From contig NZ_PDNI01000017.1 in the NCBI RefSeq assembly GCF_002925845.1, forward strand, positions 1 to 64,000: a stretch of DNA of 64,000 nt, given 5' to 3'. This document shows positions 44,415 through 54,015 of this stretch, piece after piece; position 1 is the stretch's first letter; every line of letters begins with the position of its first letter. Source of the stretch: Roseovarius nitratireducens (GTDB taxonomy: Bacteria > Pseudomonadota > Alphaproteobacteria > Rhodobacterales > Rhodobacteraceae). Below the pieces are notes generated by a model that worked only from the letters and a program-made list of their open reading frames with translations, was not told where the DNA came from and searched no databases. A program made the translations under genes and the position numbers.

Positions 44415-44446
44415 GCCCCCCGGTGCTTGCGCGCCGGGGGGCTTTG
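44415..44446 (+). terminator. Terminator-like hairpin after the BCCT gene
   Basis: GCCCCCCGG at 44415-44423 pairs with CCGGGGGGC at 44434-44442; the loop holds a further GC...GC pairing, and TTTG follows. It lies 26 bases after the stop codon. Confidence 0.75.
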
Positions 44447-44494
44447 CTGTTTGGTGCCCGCAAATGGTGGGAAAAACCTAGGGGGAGATGGCCA

Positions 44495-45715
44495 GTGATA
44501 CTGGACAACGATTTCGTGCGCGCGCAGTTCCCGGCCTTTGCCGAGCCGACGCTGGCCGGGCAGGCGTTTTTCGAGAACGCGGGCGGTTCCTATACCTGCG
44601 CGCCGGTCATCGCGCGGCTGGAGCGCTACTACCGGCAACGCAAGGTCCAGCCCTACGGCCTCTACGACGCGAGCCGTCTGGCGGGAGAGGAGATGGACGA
44701 GGCGAGGCAGAGGCTGGCCGCGATGATGGGTGTGGCCACGGACGAGGTGAGTTTCGGCCCCTCGACCACGCAGAATACCTATGTTCTGGCGCAGGCGTTC
44801 CGGCAGTGGATGCGCCCCGGCGAGGCGATCGTCGTTACCGATCAGGACCACGAGGCCAATTCCGGCCCGTGGCGGCGGCTGGCCGACGAGGGAATCGAGA
44901 TCCGCGAGTGGAAGATCGACCCCGGCACCGGGTTGCTCGACCCCGCCGATCTGGACGCGCTGCTGGACGAGCGGGTGCGGCTGGTGTGTTTCCCGCATTG
45001 CTCGAACGTGGTGGGTGCGGTCAACCCGGTGGTCGAGATCACCGCGCTGGCGCATGCGGCCGGCGCGTTCGTTTGCGTGGATGGTGTGAGCTATGCGCCC
45101 CACGGCCTGCCGGAAGTAGGGCGGTTGGGCCCCGATATCTATCTATTCTCGGCCTACAAGACCTATGGGCCGCACCAGGGCATCATGGTCATTCGCCAAG
45201 AGCTGGCGCGGATGCTCCCCAACCAGGCGCATCATTTCAACGCCGACACGCTCTACAAACGGTTCACGCCGGCGGGCCCCGACCACGCGCAGGTGGCGGC
45301 CTGTGCGGGCATCGCCGACTATATCGACACGCTGGCCACGCATCACGGCATCGCGGGCGATCCGGCGGCGCGCAACGCGGGTGTGCACGAGGCGATGCGC
45401 ACCCACGAGACCACGCTGTTGCAGCCGCTGCTCGATCACCTGAAAGACCGCAACCGCGTGCGCCTGATCGGCCCCTCTGACGCCACTGTGCGCGCGCCCA
45501 CGGTGGCGCTGGCGCTCGACCGGCCCGGAGCAGAGGCCGCCGCCGATCTGGCCCGACGTGGCATCATGGCGGGGGGCGGCGATTTCTACGCCCATCGCCC
45601 GCTCGAGGCGATGGGGATCGACCCCGCCCACGGCGTCTTGCGGCTGAGTTTCGTGCATTACACGAGCCGCGACGAGGTGGAGCGGCTGATGACCGCGCTC
45701 GACGACATTCTTTGA
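44495..45715 (+). CDS. Class-V aminotransferase/cysteine-desulfurase-like enzyme
   Basis: 406 residues from a GTG with GGGGGAGA upstream. Fold-type-I PLP enzyme: FFENAGGSYTCAPVI (substrate loop), FGPSTTQNTYVLAQ, DQDHEANSGPW, the PLP Asp196 in VCVDGVSYAPHG, and the Schiff-base Lys222 in YLFSAYKTYGPHQG. This is the 'cysteine desulfurase-like protein' SufS/CsdA relative group; the active-loop Cys of true desulfurases is not apparent, so the reaction is uncertain. Confidence 0.85.
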   Translation: MILDNDFVRAQFPAFAEPTLAGQAFFENAGGSYTCAPVIARLERYYRQRKVQPYGLYDASRLAGEEMDEARQRLAAMMGVATDEVSFGPSTTQNTYVLAQAFRQWMRPGEAIVVTDQDHEANSGPWRRLADEGIEIREWKIDPGTGLLDPADLDALLDERVRLVCFPHCSNVVGAVNPVVEITALAHAAGAFVCVDGVSYAPHGLPEVGRLGPDIYLFSAYKTYGPHQGIMVIRQELARMLPNQAHHFNADTLYKRFTPAGPDHAQVAACAGIADYIDTLATHHGIAGDPAARNAGVHEAMRTHETTLLQPLLDHLKDRNRVRLIGPSDATVRAPTVALALDRPGAEAAADLARRGIMAGGGDFYAHRPLEAMGIDPAHGVLRLSFVHYTSRDEVERLMTALDDIL

Positions 45716-45763
45716 TCCGCTCCCCGGCTCGTAGCGTAACACAACGAAAACACGAGGAAGGGG

Positions 45764-47182
45764 ATGTCCGATCAAAGACCGGTAATTGTGTGGCTGCGGC
45801 GCGATCTGCGGCTTTCGGACAATCCCGCGCTGCGCGCCGCCTGCGCGGCTGGCGGGCCGGTGATCCCCGTTTTCATCCATGATGACAGCGTGGCCTCATT
45901 GGGGGGCGCGCCGAAATGGCGGCTGGGTCTGTCGGTGGCATCGCTGGCGCGCGACCTGGAGGCGCGCGGCAGCCGGCTGATCCTGCGGCACGGCGATGCA
46001 GCCGAGGTGATCGCGGCGCTGGTGGCGGAGACGGGCGCGGGCGCGGTGCACTGGTCGCGGCTCTACGATCCCGATTCCATCGCGCGCGATGGCGCGATCG
46101 AGGCGATGCTGAAGGCGCGCGGCGTGGAGGCGCACAGCCACAATTCCCACCTCCTGTTCGAGCCGTGGACGGTCGAGACAGGCACCGGCGGTTTCTACAA
46201 GGTCTACAGCCCGATGTGGCGCGCGGTGAAGGATCGCGAGGTGCCCGAGCCTGCACCTGCGCCCGCGCGCATCGCCGCGCCCGAGGCGTGGCCCGCAAGC
46301 GATGCGCTGGCGGACTGGCGGATGGGGGCCGCGATGGACCGGGGCGCGGCGATTTGCCTGCCCCATCAATGCGTGGGCGAGCAGGCGGCGCAGGGGCGGC
46401 TCGGTGGCTTCGTGGCAGAGACCATCGGCGCCTACGAGGACGCGCGCAACAACCCCGCCATTTCTGGCACCTCGAACCTTTCGGAGAACCTGACCTATGG
46501 CGAAATCTCGCCCCGGCAGTGCTGGCACGCCGGGCTGCAGGCGCAGCACGAGGGCAAGCGCGGGGCCGAGCACTGGCTAAAGGAGCTGGTTTGGCGCGAG
46601 TTTGCCTATCACCTGATGTATCACACGCCGCAGATCCTGAGCCGCAACTGGCGCGAGGGCTGGGACGCGTTTCCGTGGTCCGAGGGGTGCGACCGGGATG
46701 TTCTGCGCTGGAAGCAGGGGCGCACCGGCATCCCCTTTGTCGATGCCGCGATGCGCGAGATGTATGTGACGGGCCGGATGCACAACCGCGCGCGGATGAA
46801 CGTGGCTTCGTATCTGACCAAGCACATGATGGTGCACTGGCGGGTGGGGATGGACTGGTTCGCCGAGTGCCTGACGGACTGGGACCCGGCGTCGAACGCG
46901 ATGGGTTGGCAGTGGACCGCCGGTTGCGGGCCCGACGCCGCCCCCTATTTCCGCATCTTCAACCCCGAGACGCAACTGGCGAAATTCGACCCCGAGGGCG
47001 GCTATGCGCGGGCCTGGATCGCCGAGGGACAGGCGCGACCGTCGGCCACGGCGCTGAGCTATTTCGACGCGATCCCTAGAAGTTGGGGCCTATCCCCCGG
47101 TGATCCATACCCCGCCCCGCTGATCGGTCTGGCCGAGGGGCGCAAATCGGCCCTTGCGGCGTACGCGGCAAGGGAGTTTTAA
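45764..47182 (+). CDS. phrB: Deoxyribodipyrimidine photolyase (cryptochrome/photolyase family)
   Basis: 472 residues. N-terminal antenna domain (VIVWLRRDLRLSDNPALRAA) and FAD domain with SNLSENLTYGEISPRQCW, ELVWREFAYHLMYHTPQIL, FVDAAMREMYVTGRMHNRAR, MGWQWTAGCGPDAAPYFRIF and NPETQLAKFD. These are class I CPD photolyase features; the enzyme repairs UV-induced pyrimidine dimers with blue light. Its TAA overlaps the next ATG by one base. Confidence 0.93.
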   Translation: MSDQRPVIVWLRRDLRLSDNPALRAACAAGGPVIPVFIHDDSVASLGGAPKWRLGLSVASLARDLEARGSRLILRHGDAAEVIAALVAETGAGAVHWSRLYDPDSIARDGAIEAMLKARGVEAHSHNSHLLFEPWTVETGTGGFYKVYSPMWRAVKDREVPEPAPAPARIAAPEAWPASDALADWRMGAAMDRGAAICLPHQCVGEQAAQGRLGGFVAETIGAYEDARNNPAISGTSNLSENLTYGEISPRQCWHAGLQAQHEGKRGAEHWLKELVWREFAYHLMYHTPQILSRNWREGWDAFPWSEGCDRDVLRWKQGRTGIPFVDAAMREMYVTGRMHNRARMNVASYLTKHMMVHWRVGMDWFAECLTDWDPASNAMGWQWTAGCGPDAAPYFRIFNPETQLAKFDPEGGYARAWIAEGQARPSATALSYFDAIPRSWGLSPGDPYPAPLIGLAEGRKSALAAYAAREF

Positions 47183-48435
47183 TGATCAAGGACATGGCGA
47201 ACGAAGCAAGGCTGATACCGGACGACAGGCCGCGCCGCACGACCGCGGGCGAGACGCGGCTACCGCGCTATTTCGCGCGCTGTTTCGGCGTGGCACAGGG
47301 AATGCGCGCCGGGCGGCTGGATATCGGCCTGCCCGACGGGCGGCTGTTTCGCGCCGAGGGCGCGGAGCCGGGCATCGAGGCACGCATCGACATCCACGAC
47401 CGCGAGGTGTTCGCGGGTCTGGTGCGCGAGGGTTATCTCGGGTTTTGCGAGGCCTATCTCGACGGCGCGTGGTCGACGCCGGACCTGCAGGCCTTTCTCG
47501 ACCTGCTCAACGACGACAATGACAACATCTACGACGGCTATCCGGGGCAGACGCTGGCGCAGACCTATGAGCGCATCCGCTTCTGGTTCAAACGCAATTC
47601 GAAGAGCCAGGCGCGGCGCAACATCGAGTATCACTACGATCTGGGCAATGAGTTCTACGCGCTGTGGCTCGACGGGACGATGACCTATTCGAGCGCGCTG
47701 TTCGAGACCGGCGCCGACAGCCTGGAGGAGGCGCAGACCGCCAAGTATCGCGCGCTCGTCGATGCAATGGGCGTGAAGCCCGGCGATCACGTGCTGGAGA
47801 TCGGCTGCGGCTGGGGGGGATTCGCCGAATATGCCGCCGCCGAGCGGGGGCTACGGGTGACCGGGCTGACGATCAGCCCGGCGCAGCTTGCCCATGCGCG
47901 CGAGCGGATCGCGCGGGCGGGGCTCGCGGACCGGGTGGAGTTGAAGCTCCAGGACTATCGCGACGAGCGGGGCCGCTTTGACGGTGTCGCCAGCATCGAG
48001 ATGTTCGAGGCGGTGGGCGAGCGCTACTGGCCGGTGTTCTTCGACACCCTGCGCGACCGGCTCAAGCCGCGGGCACGCGCCGCGCTCCAGATCATCACCG
48101 TCGAGGACCGCCGCTTTGAAAGCTATCGCCGCGAGGTGGATTTCATCCAGAAGTATATCTTTCCCGGCGGGATGCTACCGGGGCCCGCGGTGCTGCGCGA
48201 GCAGGTTCGGCGCGCGGGGCTCAGAGTGCTGGGATCGCGCGAGTTCGGCCAGAGCTACTCCGAGACGCTCCGGCGCTGGCACGCGCGGTTCTACGCGCGC
48301 TGGCCCGAGATCGCGGCGCAGGGCTTTGACGCGCGGTTCCGTCGGATGTGGGAGTTCTACCTTGCCTCTTGCGCGGCCGCGTTCAAAGGCGGTAGTTGCG
48401 ATGTTACGCAGATCACCCTCGCAAGGTCCGGCTGA
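47182..48435 (+). CDS. cfa: Cyclopropane-fatty-acyl-phospholipid synthase-like methyltransferase
   Basis: 417 residues. N-terminal lipid-binding region, RRNIEYHYDLGNEFYALWLD, TMTYSSALFE, the SAM-binding loop LEIGCGWGGFAEYAA (about residue 205), TISPAQLAHARERI, and YIFPGGMLP, typical of CFA synthases. It would add a methylene group to unsaturated phospholipid chains in the membrane. Belongs to the tight photolyase-cfa-trgA-trgB run; photolyase and cfa are also neighbours in other proteobacterial stress operons. Confidence 0.88.
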   Translation: MIKDMANEARLIPDDRPRRTTAGETRLPRYFARCFGVAQGMRAGRLDIGLPDGRLFRAEGAEPGIEARIDIHDREVFAGLVREGYLGFCEAYLDGAWSTPDLQAFLDLLNDDNDNIYDGYPGQTLAQTYERIRFWFKRNSKSQARRNIEYHYDLGNEFYALWLDGTMTYSSALFETGADSLEEAQTAKYRALVDAMGVKPGDHVLEIGCGWGGFAEYAAAERGLRVTGLTISPAQLAHARERIARAGLADRVELKLQDYRDERGRFDGVASIEMFEAVGERYWPVFFDTLRDRLKPRARAALQIITVEDRRFESYRREVDFIQKYIFPGGMLPGPAVLREQVRRAGLRVLGSREFGQSYSETLRRWHARFYARWPEIAAQGFDARFRRMWEFYLASCAAAFKGGSCDVTQITLARSG

Positions 48436-48894
48436 ATGCCCGTTACCGACACCATGCCCACCTCTGGCAAGCTCATGGCCGCGTTCGGGCTGGGGGTGCT
48501 GGGCTGGATCGGGTCCGAGCTGTTTCGCCCGCTGATGGAAGAGGGCACCGATTTCGGCTGGTTCAACTATGTCAACGTGGTGCTTGGCCTTCTCTGCGGT
48601 TGGCGGGTGACCGGGCGGCGGCTGGGGTTCGGCTATGCCACCGGCATCAGCGCCGGGCTAACGGGCATGGCCGCCCTGGTGTTCTGGGCGTTGTTTGTCC
48701 AAAGTTTCAACGAGATGCTGCGGCTTGCGCTCGACGGGCGCATTACAGGGTTCATGAATGGGCTCACCGAGATGTTCGAGCTTGCCACGGAATACGGGCT
48801 GGTGATGCTCGACGGCACGCTGATCGGCGTGCTGCTGGCGGGCGGGTTTCTCACGGGGGCCATCGCGGAATGGGCCGAGCGGCGGTGGGCGTGA
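48436..48894 (+). CDS. trgA: TrgA-family tellurite-resistance membrane protein
   Basis: 152 residues, starting immediately after the cfa stop. About four membrane helices (KLMAAFGLGVLGWIGSELFR, FNYVNVVLGLLCGWRVTG, ISAGLTGMAALVFWALFVQS, and one near the C-terminus). It matches the TrgA family, first described with trgB and cysK as a tellurite-resistance cluster in Rhodobacter sphaeroides. The mechanism is unknown. Confidence 0.85.
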   Translation: MPVTDTMPTSGKLMAAFGLGVLGWIGSELFRPLMEEGTDFGWFNYVNVVLGLLCGWRVTGRRLGFGYATGISAGLTGMAALVFWALFVQSFNEMLRLALDGRITGFMNGLTEMFELATEYGLVMLDGTLIGVLLAGGFLTGAIAEWAERRWA

Positions 48895-49712
48895 GCGACA
48901 CGCAGACGCGGGAAGGGTATCTCGCGGCGGTGCTGGGCCCGGACGTGCCTTCGGCGCTGCGGCACGAGGCCGAGCCGGAGGTGATGCGCGGTCACGATCA
49001 CGGTGTCCCGGCAGAAGAGATGGCCGCGCGCCGCGCGATGATCCTCTCGCGGGCCTGGGCGCGGATGGCGGCGCGGACGGCCCCTGCGCCCGCGGGTCTT
49101 CGTAGCGACATGCCGCGCGATGCGGTCGCGGAGGAGAGCGTCTTGACCACGCATGACGGGTTCTTTCTAACCCGCCGTTACGGCCTGCGTCATCCGCGCT
49201 TTGACGGCGGGCAGAGCCCGCAGGTCTCGCGCGACGTTTTCGTGGCGACCGACGCGGCGCTGGTGCTGCCCTACGATCCGGCCCGCGACCGGGTGCTGTT
49301 GGTCGAGCAGTTCCGCATGGGCCCCTACGGGCGTGGCGATCCGCTGCCGTGGATGCTCGAGCCGGTGGCGGGCCGCGTGGATGGCGGCGAAACCCCCGAA
49401 GAGACCGCCCGGCGCGAATGCATCGAGGAGGCGGGACTGGAGCTGCGCGGTCTGGAGCGGATTTCCAGCCATTACTGCACCCCCGGCTATTCCACGGAAT
49501 TCTTTCACCTTTTCGTCGGCCTTTGCGATCTGCCCGAGGCGCGGCAGGGGCGCGGCGGGCTGGCCACGGAGAACGAGGACATCCGCACCCACGTCATCGG
49601 ATTCGACCGCGCAATGGGTCTGCTGGAGAGCGGCGAGGCCAATAACGGGCCGCTGGTCTTGAGCCTTCTGTGGCTTGAGCGGGAGCGTGCACGCCTGCGG
49701 GCGGCGGGTTGA
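48891..49712 (+). CDS. trgB: TrgB: NUDIX hydrolase (ADP-ribose pyrophosphatase-like)
   Basis: 273 residues from a GTG overlapping the trgA stop (GTGA). An N-terminal extension of about 80 residues (gamma-glutamylcyclotransferase-like remnant or linker) is followed by a NUDIX domain of the ADP-ribose pyrophosphatase type: LVEQFRMGPYGRGDPLPWML, the Nudix box GRVDGGETPEETARRECIEE AG, and YSTEFFHLFVGLCDL. In Rhodobacter this gene is trgB of the tellurite cluster. Confidence 0.88.
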   Translation: MSDTQTREGYLAAVLGPDVPSALRHEAEPEVMRGHDHGVPAEEMAARRAMILSRAWARMAARTAPAPAGLRSDMPRDAVAEESVLTTHDGFFLTRRYGLRHPRFDGGQSPQVSRDVFVATDAALVLPYDPARDRVLLVEQFRMGPYGRGDPLPWMLEPVAGRVDGGETPEETARRECIEEAGLELRGLERISSHYCTPGYSTEFFHLFVGLCDLPEARQGRGGLATENEDIRTHVIGFDRAMGLLESGEANNGPLVLSLLWLERERARLRAAG

Positions 49713-49771
49713 GTTCCCCCCGCGCAGGCCCTACACCTGAGACGCGGGACATCAGGACAGGAGCGATCGGG

Positions 49772-50797
49772 ATGCGCATGGCACGCAACCTCGCCGAGGC
49801 GGTCGGCAATACCCCTCTCATCCGGCTCAGGCGCGCGAGCGAAGAGACCGGGTGCGAGATCTGGGGCAAGTGCGAATTTCTCAATCCCGGACAATCGGTC
49901 AAGGATCGCGCCGCGCTCTACATCATCCGCGACGCGGTGGCGCGCGGCGCGCTCGCGCCGGGTGGCACCATCGTCGAGGGCACGGCAGGCAATACCGGCA
50001 TCGGTCTCGCGCTGGTGGGCGCGTCGATGGGGTTTCGCACCGTCATCGTGATTCCCGAGACGCAGAGCCAGGAAAAGAAGGACATGCTGCGCCTTGCCGG
50101 GGCCGAGCTGGTGCAGGTGCCCGCCGCCCCCTACAAGAACCCCAACAACTACGTGCGCTATTCGGGCCGTCTGGCCGAAGAACTTGCACAAACCGAGGCC
50201 AAAGGCGCGATCTGGGCCAACCAGTTCGACAACGTGGCCAACCGGCAGGCGCATGCCGAGACCACCGGCCCCGAGATATGGGAGCAGACCGGCGGCCGCG
50301 TCGATGGCTTCATCTGCGCGGTGGGCTCGGGTGGCACGCTGGCGGGGGTGGCCGAGGCGCTGCAGGACAAGGGCGTCAAGATCGGCCTCGCCGATCCGGA
50401 GGGCGCGGGCCTCTACAAGATCTACACCGGCGAGGATAACCCCGGCGACTCGATCACCGAGGGGATCGGACAAGGGCGGATCACCGCCAATCTCGAGGGC
50501 TTCACCCCCGATTTCACCTGCCGGGTTCCGGACGCCGAGGCGCTGCCCATCGTCTTTGATCTGCTGGCGGAGGAGGGGCTGTGCATGGGCGGCTCGACCG
50601 GCGTGAACATCGCGGGAGCCATGCACATGGCGCGCGAGATGGGGCCGGGGCATACCATCGTCACCGTGTTGTGCGATTTCGGCAACCGCTATCAATCCAA
50701 GCTCTACAACCCCGAATTCCTGCGCGGCAAGGGCCTGCCGGTGCCCGGCTGGCTGACCGAGGCACCGCGCTCGATCCCGGGTGTGTTCGTCGAATGA
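49772..50797 (+). CDS. cysK: Cysteine synthase A-type O-acetylserine sulfhydrylase
   Basis: 341 residues. VGNTPLIRLRRAS, the PLP-lysine in NPGQSVKDRAAL (Lys44), GTAGNTGIGLAL phosphate cup, and GSGGTLAGVAEAL. It makes cysteine from O-acetylserine and sulfide. Located after trgA-trgB exactly as in Rhodobacter sphaeroides, where the locus gives tellurite resistance. The mechanosensitive-channel gene starts inside its last codon. Confidence 0.92.
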   Translation: MRMARNLAEAVGNTPLIRLRRASEETGCEIWGKCEFLNPGQSVKDRAALYIIRDAVARGALAPGGTIVEGTAGNTGIGLALVGASMGFRTVIVIPETQSQEKKDMLRLAGAELVQVPAAPYKNPNNYVRYSGRLAEELAQTEAKGAIWANQFDNVANRQAHAETTGPEIWEQTGGRVDGFICAVGSGGTLAGVAEALQDKGVKIGLADPEGAGLYKIYTGEDNPGDSITEGIGQGRITANLEGFTPDFTCRVPDAEALPIVFDLLAEEGLCMGGSTGVNIAGAMHMAREMGPGHTIVTVLCDFGNRYQSKLYNPEFLRGKGLPVPGWLTEAPRSIPGVFVE

Positions 50798-53229
50798 GGA
50801 CGCTTCTCGTCGCGCTCTGGGTGGCGCTGGGCACGGCGCTGATGGGTCTTTCGGGGCCGGCTCCGCTGGCCGCGACGGCGCAGGCGCAGCAGGTGCTGAG
50901 CGGGCCGGATTTCGCGGCATGGGAGGAGCTTGCCGCGCGGGTCGAAGAGGCGCTCGACGGCGGCGAGGTGGCCACCCCCGTGCTGGAGGATTTGCGCGGG
51001 CAGGTCGCCGATTTTCGCCAGCAATTCACCGAGGCGCAGGACGCCAACGCCACCGCGATCAAGACCGTGCGCGACCAGCTCGATGCGCTAGGCCCGCTGC
51101 CCGAGAAAGGCAACGAGCCCAACGAGATCGCCGCGCAGCGCGAGGAGCTGGAGCGGCGCCTGGCGCGGATCGAGGCGCCGGTGCGCACGGCCGAACTGGC
51201 CCGAAGCCGGGCCGACGGGCTCATCACCGGGATCGACCAGACCATCCGCGAGCGCGAGACGGCGGAATTGTTGCGCATCGGGCCGATGCCCGTGAACCCG
51301 CTGCACTGGCCCGATGCGCTGCGCGCGCTCTACCGGCTGGCGGGCGACGTGAGTGGCGAGGTGCTCCGTTCGTGGCAGAGCCCGATCGAGCGCACGATCC
51401 TCAAGGACAACCTGCCGGTAATCCTTGTTCTCGTGCTGGCCGGGTTGGTGCTGTTGGCGCGGGGGCGGCGCTGGTCCGTGCGGCTGATGCGGCGACTGGT
51501 GGGCGAGAACCCCAGCGCGGGACACTGGATTGCGAGCTTCGGCGCGTCGCTGGGCGAGTGGTTGCTGCCCTATGCCGGCGTTTACGCGCTGGTGCGCGCG
51601 GCTTTGGTCTCGGGGATGGTGGGCGTGCGCGGCGAGATGCTGCTCGACGCGCTCTTGCCCGCAGCCTTGATCCTGCTGCTGGCGCGCTGGCTGGCGCAGC
51701 GGGTGTTCCCGCGCCACGAACCACGCGGCCCGGTGCTGCAGCTCGACGATCGTTGCCGCTATTCGGGGCGGCTCTACGGGGCGATGCTTGGGTTGGTGGT
51801 GGCGGCCTTCTACTTTTTGCAGACGGTGGCCGAGGGCGCTGACTGGAGCGAGGCGGCCACCAATGTGGTGATCTTCCCGGTACAGGTGCTGACCGGGCTC
51901 CTGCTGTGGCGGTTGGCCGCGTTGCTGGCTCTGCACAGCCGCGCCTGTGCTGACGAGAATGACGGCGAGGCCGGGTTCTCTGGCCGGGTGACGCGGCTCA
52001 TTGGCCGTGTGCTGCTGGCGGTGGCGGTGATCGGGCCGCTGCTGGCGACGGTAGGCTATGTCAAGGCGGCGCAGGCGTTGATGTTGCCAACGGCGCTGTC
52101 GCTCCTGCTGCTGGCGGCTCTGGTGATCGTGCAGCGGCTCTTGACCGAGCTTTACGTGATGGTGACGGGCAATCGCGACGGCGCTGCCGACTCGCTGGTG
52201 CCGGTGCTGGCGGGCTTTGCGCTGGTGATCGTCTCGGTACCGGGATTCGCGCTGATCTGGGGTGCGCGCACGGCGCAGCTCATGGAATTCTGGACACGGT
52301 TCACGCAGGGGATGAGCCTGGGCGGCGTGCAGATATCACCGATGGTCTTTGTGACCTTCGCCGCCGTCTTCGCGGTGGGATACGTGGTAACGCGGCTGTT
52401 GCAGGGGGCACTCAGGAACACGATCCTGCCCAAGACCAAGCTCGATACCGGCGGGCGCAATGCGATCGTGTCGGGGCTAGGCTATGTCGGGATATTCCTC
52501 GCCGCAGTGATCGCGATCACCAGCGCGGGGATCGACCTCAGCTCGCTCGCCATCGTGGCCGGGGCGCTGTCGGTGGGTATCGGCTTTGGCCTCCAGAATA
52601 TCGTGTCGAATTTCGTGGCCGGGATCATCCTGCTGATCGAGCGGCCGATTTCCGAGGGTGACTGGATCGAGGTGGGCGGCCAGCACGGCTATGTCAAATC
52701 CATCTCCGTGCGCTCCACCCGGATCGAGACCTTCGACCGCACCGACGTGATCGTGCCCAATGCCGATTTCGTCAGCGGTACGGTCACCAACTACACCCGC
52801 GGCAACACCGTGGGCCGGGTGATCGTGCCGGTGGGCGTGGCCTATGGCTCCGACACCCGCAAGGTAGAAGCGATCCTGCGCGAGGTGGCCGAAGAGCACC
52901 CCATGGTGCTGATGAACCCGGCGCCGAATATCGTGTTCCGCGGCTTCGGGGCGAGCTCGCTCAATTTCGAGATTCGCGCCATCCTGCGCGACGTCAACTG
53001 GGTGATGAACGTGCATTCTGACATGAACCACGAGATCGCGCGGCGCTTCGTCGAGGAAGGCATCGAGATTCCCTTCCCGCAACAGGACGTGTGGTTTCGC
53101 AACGGCATGCCCGCGGGCGGGGCAGGGGGCGAGACCGAGGTCGCCGCGCCCCAGCCGCCGAGCAGCGCGCCGGTGCAGTTGACCGAGGCCGATTTCGAGG
53201 GCGGTGACGGCGACGGAGGCGGGCGATGA
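50794..53229 (+). CDS. MscS-family mechanosensitive channel with DUF3772 domain
   Basis: 811 residues from an ATG overlapping the cysK stop. Signal peptide (to about residue 30, ATAQA), a periplasmic DUF3772/coiled-coil region (about 40-190), about ten membrane helices, and the MscS pore/beta domain: LSVGIGFGLQNIVSNFVAGI, IERPISEGDWIEVGGQHGYV, RSTRIETFDRTDVIVPNADF. Acts as an osmotic release valve in the inner membrane; the large form resembles MscK-type proteins. Confidence 0.9.
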   Translation: MRTLLVALWVALGTALMGLSGPAPLAATAQAQQVLSGPDFAAWEELAARVEEALDGGEVATPVLEDLRGQVADFRQQFTEAQDANATAIKTVRDQLDALGPLPEKGNEPNEIAAQREELERRLARIEAPVRTAELARSRADGLITGIDQTIRERETAELLRIGPMPVNPLHWPDALRALYRLAGDVSGEVLRSWQSPIERTILKDNLPVILVLVLAGLVLLARGRRWSVRLMRRLVGENPSAGHWIASFGASLGEWLLPYAGVYALVRAALVSGMVGVRGEMLLDALLPAALILLLARWLAQRVFPRHEPRGPVLQLDDRCRYSGRLYGAMLGLVVAAFYFLQTVAEGADWSEAATNVVIFPVQVLTGLLLWRLAALLALHSRACADENDGEAGFSGRVTRLIGRVLLAVAVIGPLLATVGYVKAAQALMLPTALSLLLLAALVIVQRLLTELYVMVTGNRDGAADSLVPVLAGFALVIVSVPGFALIWGARTAQLMEFWTRFTQGMSLGGVQISPMVFVTFAAVFAVGYVVTRLLQGALRNTILPKTKLDTGGRNAIVSGLGYVGIFLAAVIAITSAGIDLSSLAIVAGALSVGIGFGLQNIVSNFVAGIILLIERPISEGDWIEVGGQHGYVKSISVRSTRIETFDRTDVIVPNADFVSGTVTNYTRGNTVGRVIVPVGVAYGSDTRKVEAILREVAEEHPMVLMNPAPNIVFRGFGASSLNFEIRAILRDVNWVMNVHSDMNHEIARRFVEEGIEIPFPQQDVWFRNGMPAGGAGGETEVAAPQPPSSAPVQLTEADFEGGDGDGGGR

Positions 53230-53945
53230 CCGAAATGCTGTTTCGAACCGATCCCTACATGACCGAGGCCGCCGGGCGGGTGGTGGCGCACACGCCGGAG
53301 GGGGGCGTGGTGCTCGATCAAACGGTGTTCTACCCTGCGGGCGGCGGACAGCCCGGCGACAGCGGGCGGCTCGACTGGGACGGCGGCAGCCTGCCGGTGG
53401 CCACGACCGTCAAGGCCGATGGGGACGCGATCGCGCTGGTGCCCGGCGCGCTGCAGCCGCTGCCGCCGGTGGGTGCGCAGGTGTCGCAGACGCTCGATTG
53501 GGAGCGGCGGCACCGGCACATGCGGATGCACACCGCCCTGCACCTGCTGTCGGTGGTGATCCCGCTGCCGGTGACCGGCGGACAGGTGGGCGAGACGCGC
53601 TCGCGGCTCGATTTCGACATGCCCGAAGCCCCGCAGGACCGCGAGACGCTGGAGGCGCACCTGGCGATGCTGGTGGATCGCGATCTGGCGGTGACCGAGG
53701 ACTGGATCACCGATGCCGAACTCGACGCCAATCCCGGCCTGGTAAAGACCATGTCCGCCGCGCCGCCGCGCGGGGCCGGGCGGGTGCGGCTGATCGGGAT
53801 TGGCGTGGGCGAGGATCGGGTCGATCTGCAGCCCTGCGGCGGCACCCACGTGGCCCGCACCGGCGAGATCGGGGCGCTGCGGCTGGGCAAGATCGAGAAG
53901 AAGGGCCGCCAGAACCGGCGGGTCTACCTGCACCTCGACGGGTGA
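53226..53945 (+). CDS. Alanyl-tRNA editing protein AlaX
   Basis: 239 residues, ATG overlapping the MscS stop. Related to the AlaRS editing and C-terminal modules: FYPAGGGQPGDSG, the zinc-site HxxxH in HMRMHTALHLLS, and CGGTHVARTGEIG. AlaX hydrolyses Ser- or Gly-mischarged tRNA-Ala in trans. It ends the tightly overlapping gene run and converges with the AI-2E gene; a small hairpin (GGCGGGC-ttc-GCCC) is between them. Confidence 0.9.
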   Translation: MTEMLFRTDPYMTEAAGRVVAHTPEGGVVLDQTVFYPAGGGQPGDSGRLDWDGGSLPVATTVKADGDAIALVPGALQPLPPVGAQVSQTLDWERRHRHMRMHTALHLLSVVIPLPVTGGQVGETRSRLDFDMPEAPQDRETLEAHLAMLVDRDLAVTEDWITDAELDANPGLVKTMSAAPPRGAGRVRLIGIGVGEDRVDLQPCGGTHVARTGEIGALRLGKIEKKGRQNRRVYLHLDG

Positions 53946-54015
53946 GGTACGGCGGGCTTCGCCCTTGGATCCGCGCCGGGAGTAAAGTCCAAATGCCTGC
54001 TTCAGCCCCCCCCGC

